From: an uncultured Elusimicrobium sp.
GTDB taxonomy: Bacteria > Elusimicrobiota > Elusimicrobia > Elusimicrobiales > Elusimicrobiaceae
Assembly: GCA_902766765.1 (NCBI GenBank)
Contig: CACXER010000086.1
Coordinates: forward strand, 1-37,777
Reading direction: 5' to 3'
Length of the DNA stretch: 37,777 bases
The notes under the pieces were generated by a model. That model worked only from the letters and a program-made list of their open reading frames with translations. It was not told the DNA's origin and ran no database searches. The position numbers and the translations under genes are program-made. This document shows, piece by piece, positions 8,074-16,576 of this stretch (its first letter is position 1; every line of letters starts with the position of its first letter).

Positions 8074-8082
8074 AAAAGACTA

Positions 8083-8110
8083 TTTACAAAACGTGTTAAA
8101 TTGCTATAAT
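8083..8110 (+). promoter_or_regulatory. Promoter of the pilus assembly operon
   Basis: TTTACA (8083-8088), 16-bp spacer, TATAAT (8105-8110), in the 99-bp gap before the first gene of the long + strand cluster. No comparably good promoter was noticed in the later short gaps. Confidence 0.7.
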
Positions 8111-8172
8111 TCTAATATCTGGCTATGTCGTGCATTAGGACGACAATAGTTTGAAAATAGGAAAACTGGATC

Positions 8173-10083
8173 ATGAAACAACGAAAATTTTGGAATTATC
8201 TAACGATTTTTTTCTTCGGCTTACTGCTCGTAAGCGGAACAATGTTGATGGCTGCGTCATCGGCTAAACAACTGGCGAAAGGTATTTCACTTTACAACGA
8301 AAACAAAGATACCCAAGCCATGGATTATTTTATTGACGTGTTAGTTAACGGTACAGCGGAAGAAGTGGCCACGGCTAACCAATACATCGATAGAATCCAT
8401 AATCGCGTCGGTGGTATCCAAACGCCGGTAGCGGTGGATGTGAATTTTAAAGAAGGAGAAGTAAAAACGTTAGGTGAAGTGGCAGATCCGGCGGTGCAGC
8501 AAGCCCAACAAGCCATTGACGAGCAAGCCGCCAAATTGCAGCAAGCCGCTAACGAACAGGCCGCTAAACTCCAGCAAGCCCAACAAGAAGTGGCCGATAA
8601 AGCCGCTGCGCAACAACAAGCGTTGACTCAGCAAATTGAAGCCAAAAAAATGGCGGCCCAAAATGCCGGCGATCAGTTAGCCGATGACTGGAATATGGTG
8701 ACGGCTCAAACTGACGAACAGTTGCAAAATTTAGCGCAACAAGCCACGCAAACCGAACAAGGTATTACCGATGCGGCTGTAGCGGCAACTGTGGGGGCGG
8801 ACGGATTGTCTCACACGGAGCAAGCCGATTGGGAAGCCGTGGCGGATCAAACGACAGCCGAATTAAATGCTTCGCGCAATGACATGCTCACAACCGTCAA
8901 CGGCGAATCTGCATTTACCGATTTAACTTCTGAAAAAGCCATTGAAGCGCGTGAACTGTATACTGCACAGAAAATTGACAGCATGATGCAGTCCGCCATC
9001 CAAAACATCAACGATACCGAAGGCGTACATTTGTACATGCGCGATAATCGGCCCGATGCGTTGGAAATTGCGCCGGAAGTCATCTTTGACAAAGGTAATT
9101 TCCGCGCCGATGCACAACCGCTACTCAACAGTATTTATGAATTGTTAGCCCTTACGCAAGGTTCGGCGTATGTAATTTTGCCTCCCGGTTCGTATACCGA
9201 TGACGTCACGCTCTCCGGCATTCGCCAGGCGATGGCATTAAATTCGTATTTAATCAATCGTGGTATTTCGCAGGGTAAGTTACATTATAATATGGGACTT
9301 GTTGACGAAGAACCGCCGGCCCGTTTTGCAAACTTAAACGGTTTGTCTATCGTGTTTGATTACGATGCCAAGTTGCCGACTGTGTTAGAGAAAAACGCCA
9401 ATAACGAAACGGCCCCGTTACTGAGCATGGCCATCGTTCCGCTCTGCCATGCCATTGACCGCTCGTTAGGGGAAGCTTTTGCGATTGATTTTTCTGTACT
9501 GGAAACGGTCAATCCGTTAGACAACTGGGTGTTACAAATCATCCAGCATGGTCATGATGGTAAGTATTACATTGTGCGCCAACTGGAAGGTTTCTCCCCG
9601 GTCTATCACCAGATTTTATTCAACGGCCGCAAAGGTGTGATCGGGCCGGAATTGCCGTGTGGAAAATATACTCTTGTGTTGACGGGTGTTGATTTGAAAG
9701 GCAAAAAACAAACATTGCGTCGCCGCGTGGTAGTCAAATGTGCGGATGTAAAAAATTCGTGTGATGGTACTTGTTCTACCGCCAAAACAGAAGCCGCACA
9801 AACCGAATTAGATTATAAAACGTCTCGCCTTTGGGTAAAACCCAAACGCACGATGTATAAAGATGTTGCTCCTGTAGCGGCAGATTCTCAAGCCGTTTCT
9901 ACCTCTACCAGTACGCATACCAAAACGGTACGCACTACTACGATTATAGAGGACGATAATGGGGATGATTCGGCGGCTACGGTTGCGCCTACTTCGCCGT
10001 CGGCAATGCCGTATCCGACGGATGCTTCGGCTTTGCCGGCCAATAACCCGTATGATATGCCGTACGATACTTATAATGATTAG
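8173..10083 (+). CDS. Envelope protein with coiled coil and OmpA-like domain, first gene of the pilus operon
   Basis: Not a named family to my knowledge. A signal peptide or anchor (about residues 10-30, ending MLMAASS) is followed by a short TPR-like helix pair (LAKGISLYNENKDTQAMDYF). Then comes a long Ala/Gln-rich coiled coil (about 100-195), a helical stretch, and a region at about 298-410 that looks like a divergent OmpA C-terminal peptidoglycan-binding fold: PEVIFDKGNFRADAQPLL, then YVILPPGSYTD and RQAMALNSYLINRGI. The C-terminal part has paired Cys residues (CADVKNSCDGTC) and a Ser/Thr/Pro tail. It is 636 residues. Likely periplasmic or outer-membrane associated; it may anchor the pilus machine to peptidoglycan, as TsaP or FimV-type proteins do elsewhere (inference). 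pilM-pilN follows after 21 bp. Confidence 0.65.
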   Translation: MKQRKFWNYLTIFFFGLLLVSGTMLMAASSAKQLAKGISLYNENKDTQAMDYFIDVLVNGTAEEVATANQYIDRIHNRVGGIQTPVAVDVNFKEGEVKTLGEVADPAVQQAQQAIDEQAAKLQQAANEQAAKLQQAQQEVADKAAAQQQALTQQIEAKKMAAQNAGDQLADDWNMVTAQTDEQLQNLAQQATQTEQGITDAAVAATVGADGLSHTEQADWEAVADQTTAELNASRNDMLTTVNGESAFTDLTSEKAIEARELYTAQKIDSMMQSAIQNINDTEGVHLYMRDNRPDALEIAPEVIFDKGNFRADAQPLLNSIYELLALTQGSAYVILPPGSYTDDVTLSGIRQAMALNSYLINRGISQGKLHYNMGLVDEEPPARFANLNGLSIVFDYDAKLPTVLEKNANNETAPLLSMAIVPLCHAIDRSLGEAFAIDFSVLETVNPLDNWVLQIIQHGHDGKYYIVRQLEGFSPVYHQILFNGRKGVIGPELPCGKYTLVLTGVDLKGKKQTLRRRVVVKCADVKNSCDGTCSTAKTEAAQTELDYKTSRLWVKPKRTMYKDVAPVAADSQAVSTSTSTHTKTVRTTTIIEDDNGDDSAATVAPTSPSAMPYPTDASALPANNPYDMPYDTYND

Positions 10084-10104
10084 CATGGGGAGAGCAGAAA
10101 GAAT

Positions 10105-11688
10105 ATGGGATTATCAGAAACTTTAATCGGCCAAAACATGAATGCCCATCCGGATTGTTTGGGTATCTATATCGGTTTAGATGAAATCTATATGGCCCAA
10201 ACATCGCGTAAAGACGGGAGCGTTGTTTTGGAATCTTTGGTGCGGGTGCCGATAAACGGACTGGATAAAAATTCGTTGAAACCGTTGGACTTAAACGAAA
10301 CCTTTTTTACAGCGGATAACTGGACGGAATCTTTGGGCAAAGTGATGTCCAAGAAAAAATGGAAAACCAACCGGGTGGTAGTCAGTTTGGCTCCGGCGTT
10401 TTGTCTGCTACGGCACTTTGTTATCCCGACGGCGATTGAACGTAAAATGTGGAAAAATTCCATTCCGCTTCAAGCCCGTAAATATATTCACTTCCCTTTT
10501 GAAAAAGCAGAGTATGCTTACCATGTATACGAATTTGAAACAGCCGCCACCAAGCAAAAACGGTTAGGGGTTGTTTTTGCCATGACCACCAAGGTAATCG
10601 TTGAACGGTTACGCAAAGGCCTCAAATCTTGTGGATTGGAGTTGATATCGGTAGAACCGTCCAGTTTGTCTTTGGGCCGTGCTTTTAACGATAGCGATAA
10701 AGAGGCTGTTGGAAATGGCGGACGTATTTATTCTTTCTTCGGCACAGACATGGCCAACTTCGTTTTCTTAAATGAAAACGCACCCGTGTTGTTGCGCGAA
10801 GTGGAGATTTCGGGGTCTATCCCGGCAGAACGTCGCCGGTTTGAAATTACTAACTGTACGGAATTTATTGCCAAACAATTGGAGAAAGATCCATTTGAAG
10901 AAGCCGTTATTACCGGGGTGGATATCGAACAATGGGTTCCCGCCTTGGAGGCCGATTCCAAAAAGCCGGTACGTAAATGGAATTTAAGTGAAATCTATGG
11001 TATTGAGACGCGCGATAGCGGTGAAATAGCCGCCATCGGAGCAAGTATTAAATTCTTTGATACAAAGACGCCGGATGTAGATTTCACGAAGGGCAAACGG
11101 TTGAGTGCGTATGAATTTAATGCCAGTTTAACGTTGTGGAAAATCACCGTGGTTCTTGTCCTTATATTTGCGGCACTTATTGGCAAAGGATATATGGAAG
11201 TGCACAAAACCGAACAATCTTTGCGCAAGGCGAAGAGTGCCCATACGGGGAGGATTGCTGATTTTGACGGACTAACGGCCAGTCAAATTCAATCCAATTT
11301 GGATAAAATCAAAACGCAAAATACCAACTTGCAAGCCATGACGAAATTTGACCATATCGTTACGCCGTTGTTGGCGGAATTGGCGGATGCTATTCCGCAA
11401 GGGATCTGGGTGACTAAACTTAGTTATTCGGATGCATTCCCCAGCCAAATGGGGGAGACACGTTCCGTAACTATAGAGGGAGCTATCAAGGCCGGTAGTA
11501 ACAATGGGCAGGAAGATATGACATTGGGTACTAAATTTAAAGAAGCCATTGTTCAGCAGCCGATTTTCAAAAAGATTTGCGGTACTTCCCCGAATATTCG
11601 TTTTACAAAGGTGGCCGGTACGGCAGGTCGTTCGGGCGGTGACCAGGAAACCGATTTTACGCTGACATGCTCCAAGGGAGGCCATTAG
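10105..11688 (+). CDS. Fused PilM-PilN (GspL-like) type IV pilus platform protein
   Basis: 527 residues joining two normally separate T4P parts. Residues 1-~330 form an actin-like PilM domain: it opens with CLGIYIGLDEIYMAQ and contains RHFVIPTAIERKMW, VVFAMTTKVIVERLRKGLKSCGLELISVEP and a terminal AAIGASIKF. A single membrane span lies at about 347-362. The periplasmic remainder (about 365-527) resembles PilN, with a coiled helix then LAELADAIPQGIWVTKLSY and an SVTIEGAIK strand. T2SS GspL has this same fused plan. It should link the cytoplasmic ATPase to the periplasmic PilO/PilP ring. The next gene starts 1 bp after the stop. Confidence 0.82.
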   Translation: MGLSETLIGQNMNAHPDCLGIYIGLDEIYMAQTSRKDGSVVLESLVRVPINGLDKNSLKPLDLNETFFTADNWTESLGKVMSKKKWKTNRVVVSLAPAFCLLRHFVIPTAIERKMWKNSIPLQARKYIHFPFEKAEYAYHVYEFETAATKQKRLGVVFAMTTKVIVERLRKGLKSCGLELISVEPSSLSLGRAFNDSDKEAVGNGGRIYSFFGTDMANFVFLNENAPVLLREVEISGSIPAERRRFEITNCTEFIAKQLEKDPFEEAVITGVDIEQWVPALEADSKKPVRKWNLSEIYGIETRDSGEIAAIGASIKFFDTKTPDVDFTKGKRLSAYEFNASLTLWKITVVLVLIFAALIGKGYMEVHKTEQSLRKAKSAHTGRIADFDGLTASQIQSNLDKIKTQNTNLQAMTKFDHIVTPLLAELADAIPQGIWVTKLSYSDAFPSQMGETRSVTIEGAIKAGSNNGQEDMTLGTKFKEAIVQQPIFKKICGTSPNIRFTKVAGTAGRSGGDQETDFTLTCSKGGH

Positions 11689-11689
11689 T

Positions 11690-12367
11690 ATGGCAGAAAA
11701 AGCGAAAAAGACTAATAAATATGTTGCAAACTTTACCCAAGGTTGCCGCGATATGCAAGTGGTGGCCCAGGAGGGAAATTTTAAGTTGTTTGGTATGCAG
11801 ATATTTATCATTGCATTAGCGGCTTTTCTTTGGAACTATTCAACGAACAAATTTGCCGCAAAGATTCAAAATTTGCATGGACAAATGGAGGCAATTAAAG
11901 CCCAACAAGTCAACGAAGGGGAATATTTGACCAATAAGAAGTTACTGATTTCGTTGGAACCCCGGTTTGCTGATATTGAATCTAAAAATGAATGGTTGTT
12001 GCGGCAGATTTTGGATATTTTCCAAAAAGCCAAATTGGCCCCGAACGTGTCCGGCTCACAGGTGGAAGATGCTTCCAACCCTACCTATTTAGTGGCTTCT
12101 ATGCAAGTAGATTCCTCTATGGGGTATAAGACGTTTGCGGAATTATTAGCCAGTATAGAAAACCGCAAAGAATATATTAAGATTTCCAATTTCGTTTTGG
12201 AAAAAAACAAAGATCCCAATCAAATGGGTGTAAATAAGGTTTCTTTAAAATTGAATACAATTTTCCCGAAAGAGAAAGTTGCCAGAAAGTTATTTAAAGA
12301 TTATGACCAATTGGTGGCCGAACAAAATAAAGAGAGAGCCGCCAAGAGAAAGAAAAAGGTGAAATAA
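11690..12367 (+). CDS. pilO: PilO-like type IV pilus inner-membrane protein
   Basis: Bitopic protein of 225 residues. A short cytoplasmic N-terminus is followed by one membrane span (about 36-52, IFIIALAAFLWNYST), then a coiled coil (IQNLHGQMEAIKAQQV) and a periplasmic ferredoxin-like half with YKTFAELLASIENRKEYIKI. This is the PilO/GspM plan, where the protein pairs with PilN. Similarity to named PilO is weak at the residue level, so the call relies on architecture and on its place between pilM-N and pilP. The tail is strongly basic. The start ATG lies 1 bp after the previous stop. Confidence 0.72.
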   Translation: MAEKAKKTNKYVANFTQGCRDMQVVAQEGNFKLFGMQIFIIALAAFLWNYSTNKFAAKIQNLHGQMEAIKAQQVNEGEYLTNKKLLISLEPRFADIESKNEWLLRQILDIFQKAKLAPNVSGSQVEDASNPTYLVASMQVDSSMGYKTFAELLASIENRKEYIKISNFVLEKNKDPNQMGVNKVSLKLNTIFPKEKVARKLFKDYDQLVAEQNKERAAKRKKKVK

Positions 12368-12371
12368 GGTT

Positions 12372-13115
12372 ATGAAAAAAGCGCTTTGTTTACTTTTCGT
12401 TTTTGGAGTGATCCCTGCATTTGCGCAAGAAGCGGCTGCCCCTACCAAACAAGAGGGGGCGCCTGCTCCGTCGGCAGTTGCAGCACAAACGCCGGCTAAA
12501 CAAGAGGCACAGCCAGCAGCCACGCCGGAGCAATCTGCTTCCGCGCAAAAATCGGACAAGGGGCAACCCCAAACGTCGGTTTCTGCCAACTCGCCGAAGC
12601 AAACGGAGGAGAAAAAACCTGTGCAACCCCAAACGCCGGCCGACAAACCGGCTGCTGCGAGTGGCGAATCCCAAGAAGAATTTGTAACGGCTCGTGAAAC
12701 GGTGCCGGAAGAGGATGATGAACCGGGTTGGGTAGCCCAAAAGGTGGAATATGCCCCGAGGACAGATCGTGATCCGACGTTGTCTCCGGATGATTTCTTA
12801 CTGTTGCAATATCGTGAACAACAACGGTTGGCCGCTATTGAGGCCGAACGTCAACGTCAATTGGCGGAAGAAAAACGCCAACAAGAAGAGGCCGAACGTT
12901 TACGTCAATTGGAACTGGCACGGATTAAAGATCCTACCCGCGAGGTCCGCAACAAAATTAAAATCGGCGGTATCATTGGGCAGGAAGTCTTTATTGGCAG
13001 TAAGATATATACGGTAGGTAATACTATTCATGGGGCACGTATTGTATCAGTCAGCCCGGAAGAAGTAGTATTTTCCTACAAGGGCCACAAATTTGTACGC
13101 AAAGTACCGTTGTAA
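12372..13115 (+). CDS. PilP-like secreted pilus protein
   Basis: 247 residues. A signal peptide (MKKALCLLFVFGVIPAFA) is followed by a Pro/Ala/Gln-rich extended linker (about 20-105), a charged Arg/Gln/Glu helix (about 140-190) and a small C-terminal beta domain starting KIKIGGIIGQEVFIGSKIY and ending SYKGHKFVRKVPL. That last domain resembles the PilP/GspC homology region that contacts the secretin N0 domain. No lipobox Cys is seen, unlike many PilP proteins. Function is inferred from architecture and position directly before the secretin; it would bridge PilN/PilO to the outer-membrane channel. Confidence 0.65.
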   Translation: MKKALCLLFVFGVIPAFAQEAAAPTKQEGAPAPSAVAAQTPAKQEAQPAATPEQSASAQKSDKGQPQTSVSANSPKQTEEKKPVQPQTPADKPAAASGESQEEFVTARETVPEEDDEPGWVAQKVEYAPRTDRDPTLSPDDFLLLQYREQQRLAAIEAERQRQLAEEKRQQEEAERLRQLELARIKDPTREVRNKIKIGGIIGQEVFIGSKIYTVGNTIHGARIVSVSPEEVVFSYKGHKFVRKVPL

Positions 13116-13142
13116 AATTTAAGGAGAATTCATAGGAGGATT

Positions 13143-14711
13143 ATGACAAATCGTTTAGCAGTAGTGCTGACAAGTGTAATGGCGTTGGGGCTTGTAACTC
13201 CGGCGATGGCACAAAGCCGCCAGACGTTACCGAGCGACAATACCGTTACGCTGGTAGAAGAACCCACAGTAAAACTGTCTGAAGACACTGACCTGTACCG
13301 CAATGTGGAAGAGGCTTCGCCGTTGGACCGCAAAGTATCTATCCGCGTTTCTAACGTGCCGATATCGGTGTTCTTGAACAGTATTACTACGCAGGCCAAA
13401 ATTAACTTTATTATGAGCGAAGAATTTGCTAATAAAAAAGTAACGGCCTCGTTGACCCGTGTAACCGTGCGTGAAGCCTTGGATACCTTGTTACGTGTAC
13501 ATGGATTGGCCTATCAACGTATTGGTAAGAGTGACAGTTACGTTGTTACCAAACGTTCTAATGATGCGCCTGATACCATTACCAAAATTTACACGCTCAG
13601 TTATATTTCGTTACAAGGGGTCGGCGGTGCTTCTGGCTCTAGCGAAGTAAATAATCTGATGGCGCAAGATGTGTCCAGTTTCTCTGCCGGTGGTGGCGAA
13701 GGTGGCGGCAGTTCTGCCTCAAGCGGTGGAAGTTCCTCCGGCGGTGGATCGGCCAGTGGTTCCGGTGAAATTACGGGCATTATCAGCAGTATGCTTTCGC
13801 CGGTAGGTCATATTGCGGTAGATCCTCGCACCAATAAACTAATTATTACCGACGTGCCGGAAGTCTTCCCGCAAGTGGAAAACATCTTGGCTGAGTTGGA
13901 TATTAAACCTCCGCAAATTTTGATTGAAGCGCAAATCGTAGAAGTCAACAAGAGCAGCGGTTTGACGTTAGGTTTTGAATACGGCGCCTCGGATGGTACG
14001 TTAGTCGCGGCGACGGGCCCTAAACGCGTATTGGACCTAGACTATATTAAAGGTAATGGCGTAAAAGGGTGGAACTATATTTTCCCGAGTGCAGCACAAA
14101 CCGGGGGAGATAGCGGTTCCGGTTCCGGTTCCAGTTCCAGTTCGGATTCCGGTTCCGGCAGCGATGAGGCCGGTTTGCTCAATTTCCCGGCGTTTAACAT
14201 TGTACTGCGCACTTTACTTACCCGCGGGGAAGCTAAATATTTAGGTAAACCCAAAGTGGTCACCTTAAATAATAAAACGGCTAGCATTACCACTTCTACC
14301 GATGCTACGGTGGGTGTGTCAACAACGGGTGGATATGATTCTTCTACGCCTACGACGACTACGGCTGAACGTAAACGTGTCGGTTTGACCTTGAGTGTTA
14401 CTCCGCAAGTCAACCGCGAAGGGTATGTAACGCTGTTTGTACAACCGTCTTATTCTGATGTCGCGGCCTCTTCTTCCGGTTTGGGAACGATGGACCCGAC
14501 CACGCGTGCGGCTTCCACGCTTGTACGTGTGAAAAACGGTCAAACGGTTGTCATCGGCGGTTTGCTCACTTCACGTGAAACCGAACAAGTACGCAAAGTA
14601 CCGCTCTTGGGTGATATCCCGGTATTGGGTTGGTTGTTCACCAGCAAGAGTACCTCCAAACAAACAACCGATTTGGTCATCTTCATTACACCGACCATTT
14701 TGGCTGAATAG
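13143..14711 (+). CDS. pilQ: Secretin, PilQ/GspD family outer-membrane channel
   Basis: 522 residues. After a signal peptide (ending PAMAQ), an N0/STN domain (about 60-140, KVSIRVSNVPISVFLN and YQRIGKSDSYVVTKR) leads to a single N1-like domain. Its loop is expanded by a Gly/Ser-rich run (about 180-215). The secretin core begins near PPQILIEAQIVEVNKSSG and ends with VPLLGDIPVLGWLF and TTDLVIFITPTIL, both family hallmarks. A second Gly/Ser run (about 320-340) interrupts the core. No AMIN domains are present, so the protein is shorter than proteobacterial PilQ. It forms the gated pore through which the fibre or substrate leaves. AGGAGG precedes the ATG. Confidence 0.92.
   Translation: MTNRLAVVLTSVMALGLVTPAMAQSRQTLPSDNTVTLVEEPTVKLSEDTDLYRNVEEASPLDRKVSIRVSNVPISVFLNSITTQAKINFIMSEEFANKKVTASLTRVTVREALDTLLRVHGLAYQRIGKSDSYVVTKRSNDAPDTITKIYTLSYISLQGVGGASGSSEVNNLMAQDVSSFSAGGGEGGGSSASSGGSSSGGGSASGSGEITGIISSMLSPVGHIAVDPRTNKLIITDVPEVFPQVENILAELDIKPPQILIEAQIVEVNKSSGLTLGFEYGASDGTLVAATGPKRVLDLDYIKGNGVKGWNYIFPSAAQTGGDSGSGSGSSSSSDSGSGSDEAGLLNFPAFNIVLRTLLTRGEAKYLGKPKVVTLNNKTASITTSTDATVGVSTTGGYDSSTPTTTTAERKRVGLTLSVTPQVNREGYVTLFVQPSYSDVAASSSGLGTMDPTTRAASTLVRVKNGQTVVIGGLLTSRETEQVRKVPLLGDIPVLGWLFTSKSTSKQTTDLVIFITPTILAE
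14115..14158 (+). repeat. GGTTCC-type hexanucleotide repeat inside the secretin gene
   Basis: Tandem near-copies of GGTTCC encode a Gly-Ser run in the secretin core. Slippage in steps of six would change the length of the loop without breaking the frame. Confidence 0.7.
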
Positions 14712-14721
14712 AATTCAATGG

Positions 14722-14753
14722 ATTACCTGCCCCCGTAAATGGGGGCAGGTAAT
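14722..14753 (+). promoter_or_regulatory. Strong intercistronic hairpin between secretin and ATPase genes
   Basis: ATTACCTGCCCCC (14722-14734) pairs perfectly with GGGGGCAGGTAAT (14741-14753) across a GTAAAT loop. No T-run follows, so it is unlikely to be a full terminator. It could protect the 3' end of the upstream message or mark an mRNA processing point, setting different dosage for secretin and downstream genes. Confidence 0.7.
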
Positions 14754-14783
14754 ACCGTAGTTGTATATTTAGGGGAATAGGAA

Positions 14784-16526
14784 ATGGCAAAACAGTTACA
14801 TGAAATTTTGATGGATCAAGGCACGCTGACGGCAGAGCAAGTAAAGCGGGTGCAACTTTATGCTAAACAAAATAACATTTTGTTTGCGGAAGCCGTTGTC
14901 AGATTAGCCTTTGCATCGGAAGAACAAGTAACTATTGCTTTGTCTAAACATTTTGCCATGCCCTATGCTTCTAAAGAAAACGGAATTTTAATTCCGGAAA
15001 AGGAGCAAAATTTACAAAAAATCATTCCGGAAAAATTTGCCCGGGAAAACATGGTCATTCCTCTGTTCGTGGAAGACGATGCCCTGGCAGTTGCTTTATT
15101 AGATCCCACTAACTTGTTCTTGCTGGAAAACATTAAAATGATGTCCGGCAAACAGATTCAGCCGTTCATTGCCAGTAAGAGCCAATTATTAAATGCATTA
15201 GATACGTTTTATGCGTCTTCGTCTAACTTATTAGAAGAAGTAATGAACGAAGCCGTGAAACCGCAAGTGGATGTGACGACTACGGCCGCAGCCGATGAGG
15301 AAGTAGCGGAAACAGGCATCTTGGATTTGGATAAGATGTCGCCCAATTCTTCACAGTACGTTAAACAGGTAAACGCCATTTTGCGTCAGGCCATTGCGGA
15401 ACGTACGTCTGATATTCATTTGGAAATGTTTGATGAACGCGTTTCGTTACGTTTCCGTATCGACGGTTCTCTCTACGAACGTACGCCACCGGCCAAAGAA
15501 TCTGTAAACGCTATTATTTCCCGTATTAAGATTTTGTCTAAATTGGATATTGCCGAAAAACGTTTACCGCAGGACGGTTCGTTTACGATTCGTTACCAGA
15601 ACCGTTCCATTGAAGTCCGTGTGTCTGTTTGTCCGGCGGTATTCGGAGAAAAACTGGTGCTGCGCGTATTGGATAAAGGTACCGGGGAAATGAACGTAGA
15701 TAAACTCGGGTTTGAGCCGGAGCAAAAAAAGGCGTTCTTGGAAGCCGCTAACTTGCCGCACGGGCTCATATTCTTAACGGGGCCGACCGGTTCCGGTAAG
15801 TCTACCACGTTAAACGCCGTACTTACTACGATTCGTACACCGGAACTAAACTTTATGACGCTGGAAGACCCGGTGGAATACAAACTGGCCGGTATCAGCC
15901 AAGTGCAGGTAAAACCGGCCATTGGGCTAACCTTTGCGGCTGGGTTGCGTTCGTTCTTACGTCAGGATCCGGATGTGATTCTGGTAGGGGAGGTGCGCGA
16001 TAACGAAACGGCAGAAGCATGCTTAAAAGCCGCTCTTACCGGTCACTTGGTGTTATCTACCTTACACACGAACGAAGCGCTCGGTGCTATTCCGCGTTTA
16101 ATTGATATGGGTATGGAACCTTTCCTGCTTTCCAGTTCACTCGCGCTTGTGGCTGCGCAGCGCTTAGTACGTATTTTGTGTCCGTACTGTAAAGTACCAC
16201 ACGTGCCGGATCCGTCCACCCTCGCGCGTATTATTCAAGAAGGTCATCTCAATCCGCGCGATCAAAACTCATGGACGTTCTTTAAGGCCGTTGGGTGCCC
16301 GAAATGTTTTGGTACCGGGTTTATGGGCCGGCGGGCTATTTATGAAGTCTTCCGTATGTCGGAAGAAATGCGTAACATCATTTATAAAACGCAAGATTTG
16401 GTGGCACTTAAACAAGCGGCCATACGTTCCGGCGCGCTGAATTTGCGTGCTAACGGTTGGCGTAAAGTGATTCGCGGTCAAACCACGATTGATGAAATTT
16501 TAGGTATTACTACATCTGACGAATAA
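14784..16526 (+). CDS. pilB: Type IV pilus assembly ATPase, PilB/GspE family
   Basis: Cytoplasmic hexameric ATPase that powers subunit addition. An N-terminal MshEN-type domain (about 1-150) is followed by the catalytic half: Walker A GPTGSGKST at 333-341, the Asp box with LEDPVEY, Walker B DPDVILVGEVRD, and the His box GHLVLSTLHTNEA. A zinc-type tetracysteine motif is intact (Cys466, Cys469, Cys505, Cys508). At 580 residues it has the normal PilB length. It is the extension-type enzyme, not PilT, because PilT lacks the Cys motif and the long N-terminus. It follows the secretin gene after the hairpin at 14722 and precedes pilC by 50 bp. Confidence 0.95.
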   Translation: MAKQLHEILMDQGTLTAEQVKRVQLYAKQNNILFAEAVVRLAFASEEQVTIALSKHFAMPYASKENGILIPEKEQNLQKIIPEKFARENMVIPLFVEDDALAVALLDPTNLFLLENIKMMSGKQIQPFIASKSQLLNALDTFYASSSNLLEEVMNEAVKPQVDVTTTAAADEEVAETGILDLDKMSPNSSQYVKQVNAILRQAIAERTSDIHLEMFDERVSLRFRIDGSLYERTPPAKESVNAIISRIKILSKLDIAEKRLPQDGSFTIRYQNRSIEVRVSVCPAVFGEKLVLRVLDKGTGEMNVDKLGFEPEQKKAFLEAANLPHGLIFLTGPTGSGKSTTLNAVLTTIRTPELNFMTLEDPVEYKLAGISQVQVKPAIGLTFAAGLRSFLRQDPDVILVGEVRDNETAEACLKAALTGHLVLSTLHTNEALGAIPRLIDMGMEPFLLSSSLALVAAQRLVRILCPYCKVPHVPDPSTLARIIQEGHLNPRDQNSWTFFKAVGCPKCFGTGFMGRRAIYEVFRMSEEMRNIIYKTQDLVALKQAAIRSGALNLRANGWRKVIRGQTTIDEILGITTSDE

Positions 16527-16576
16527 TTCACCGGTAGGTGAGTTGGGGTGTGTAAAACCGAATAGGAAAAATAGTT

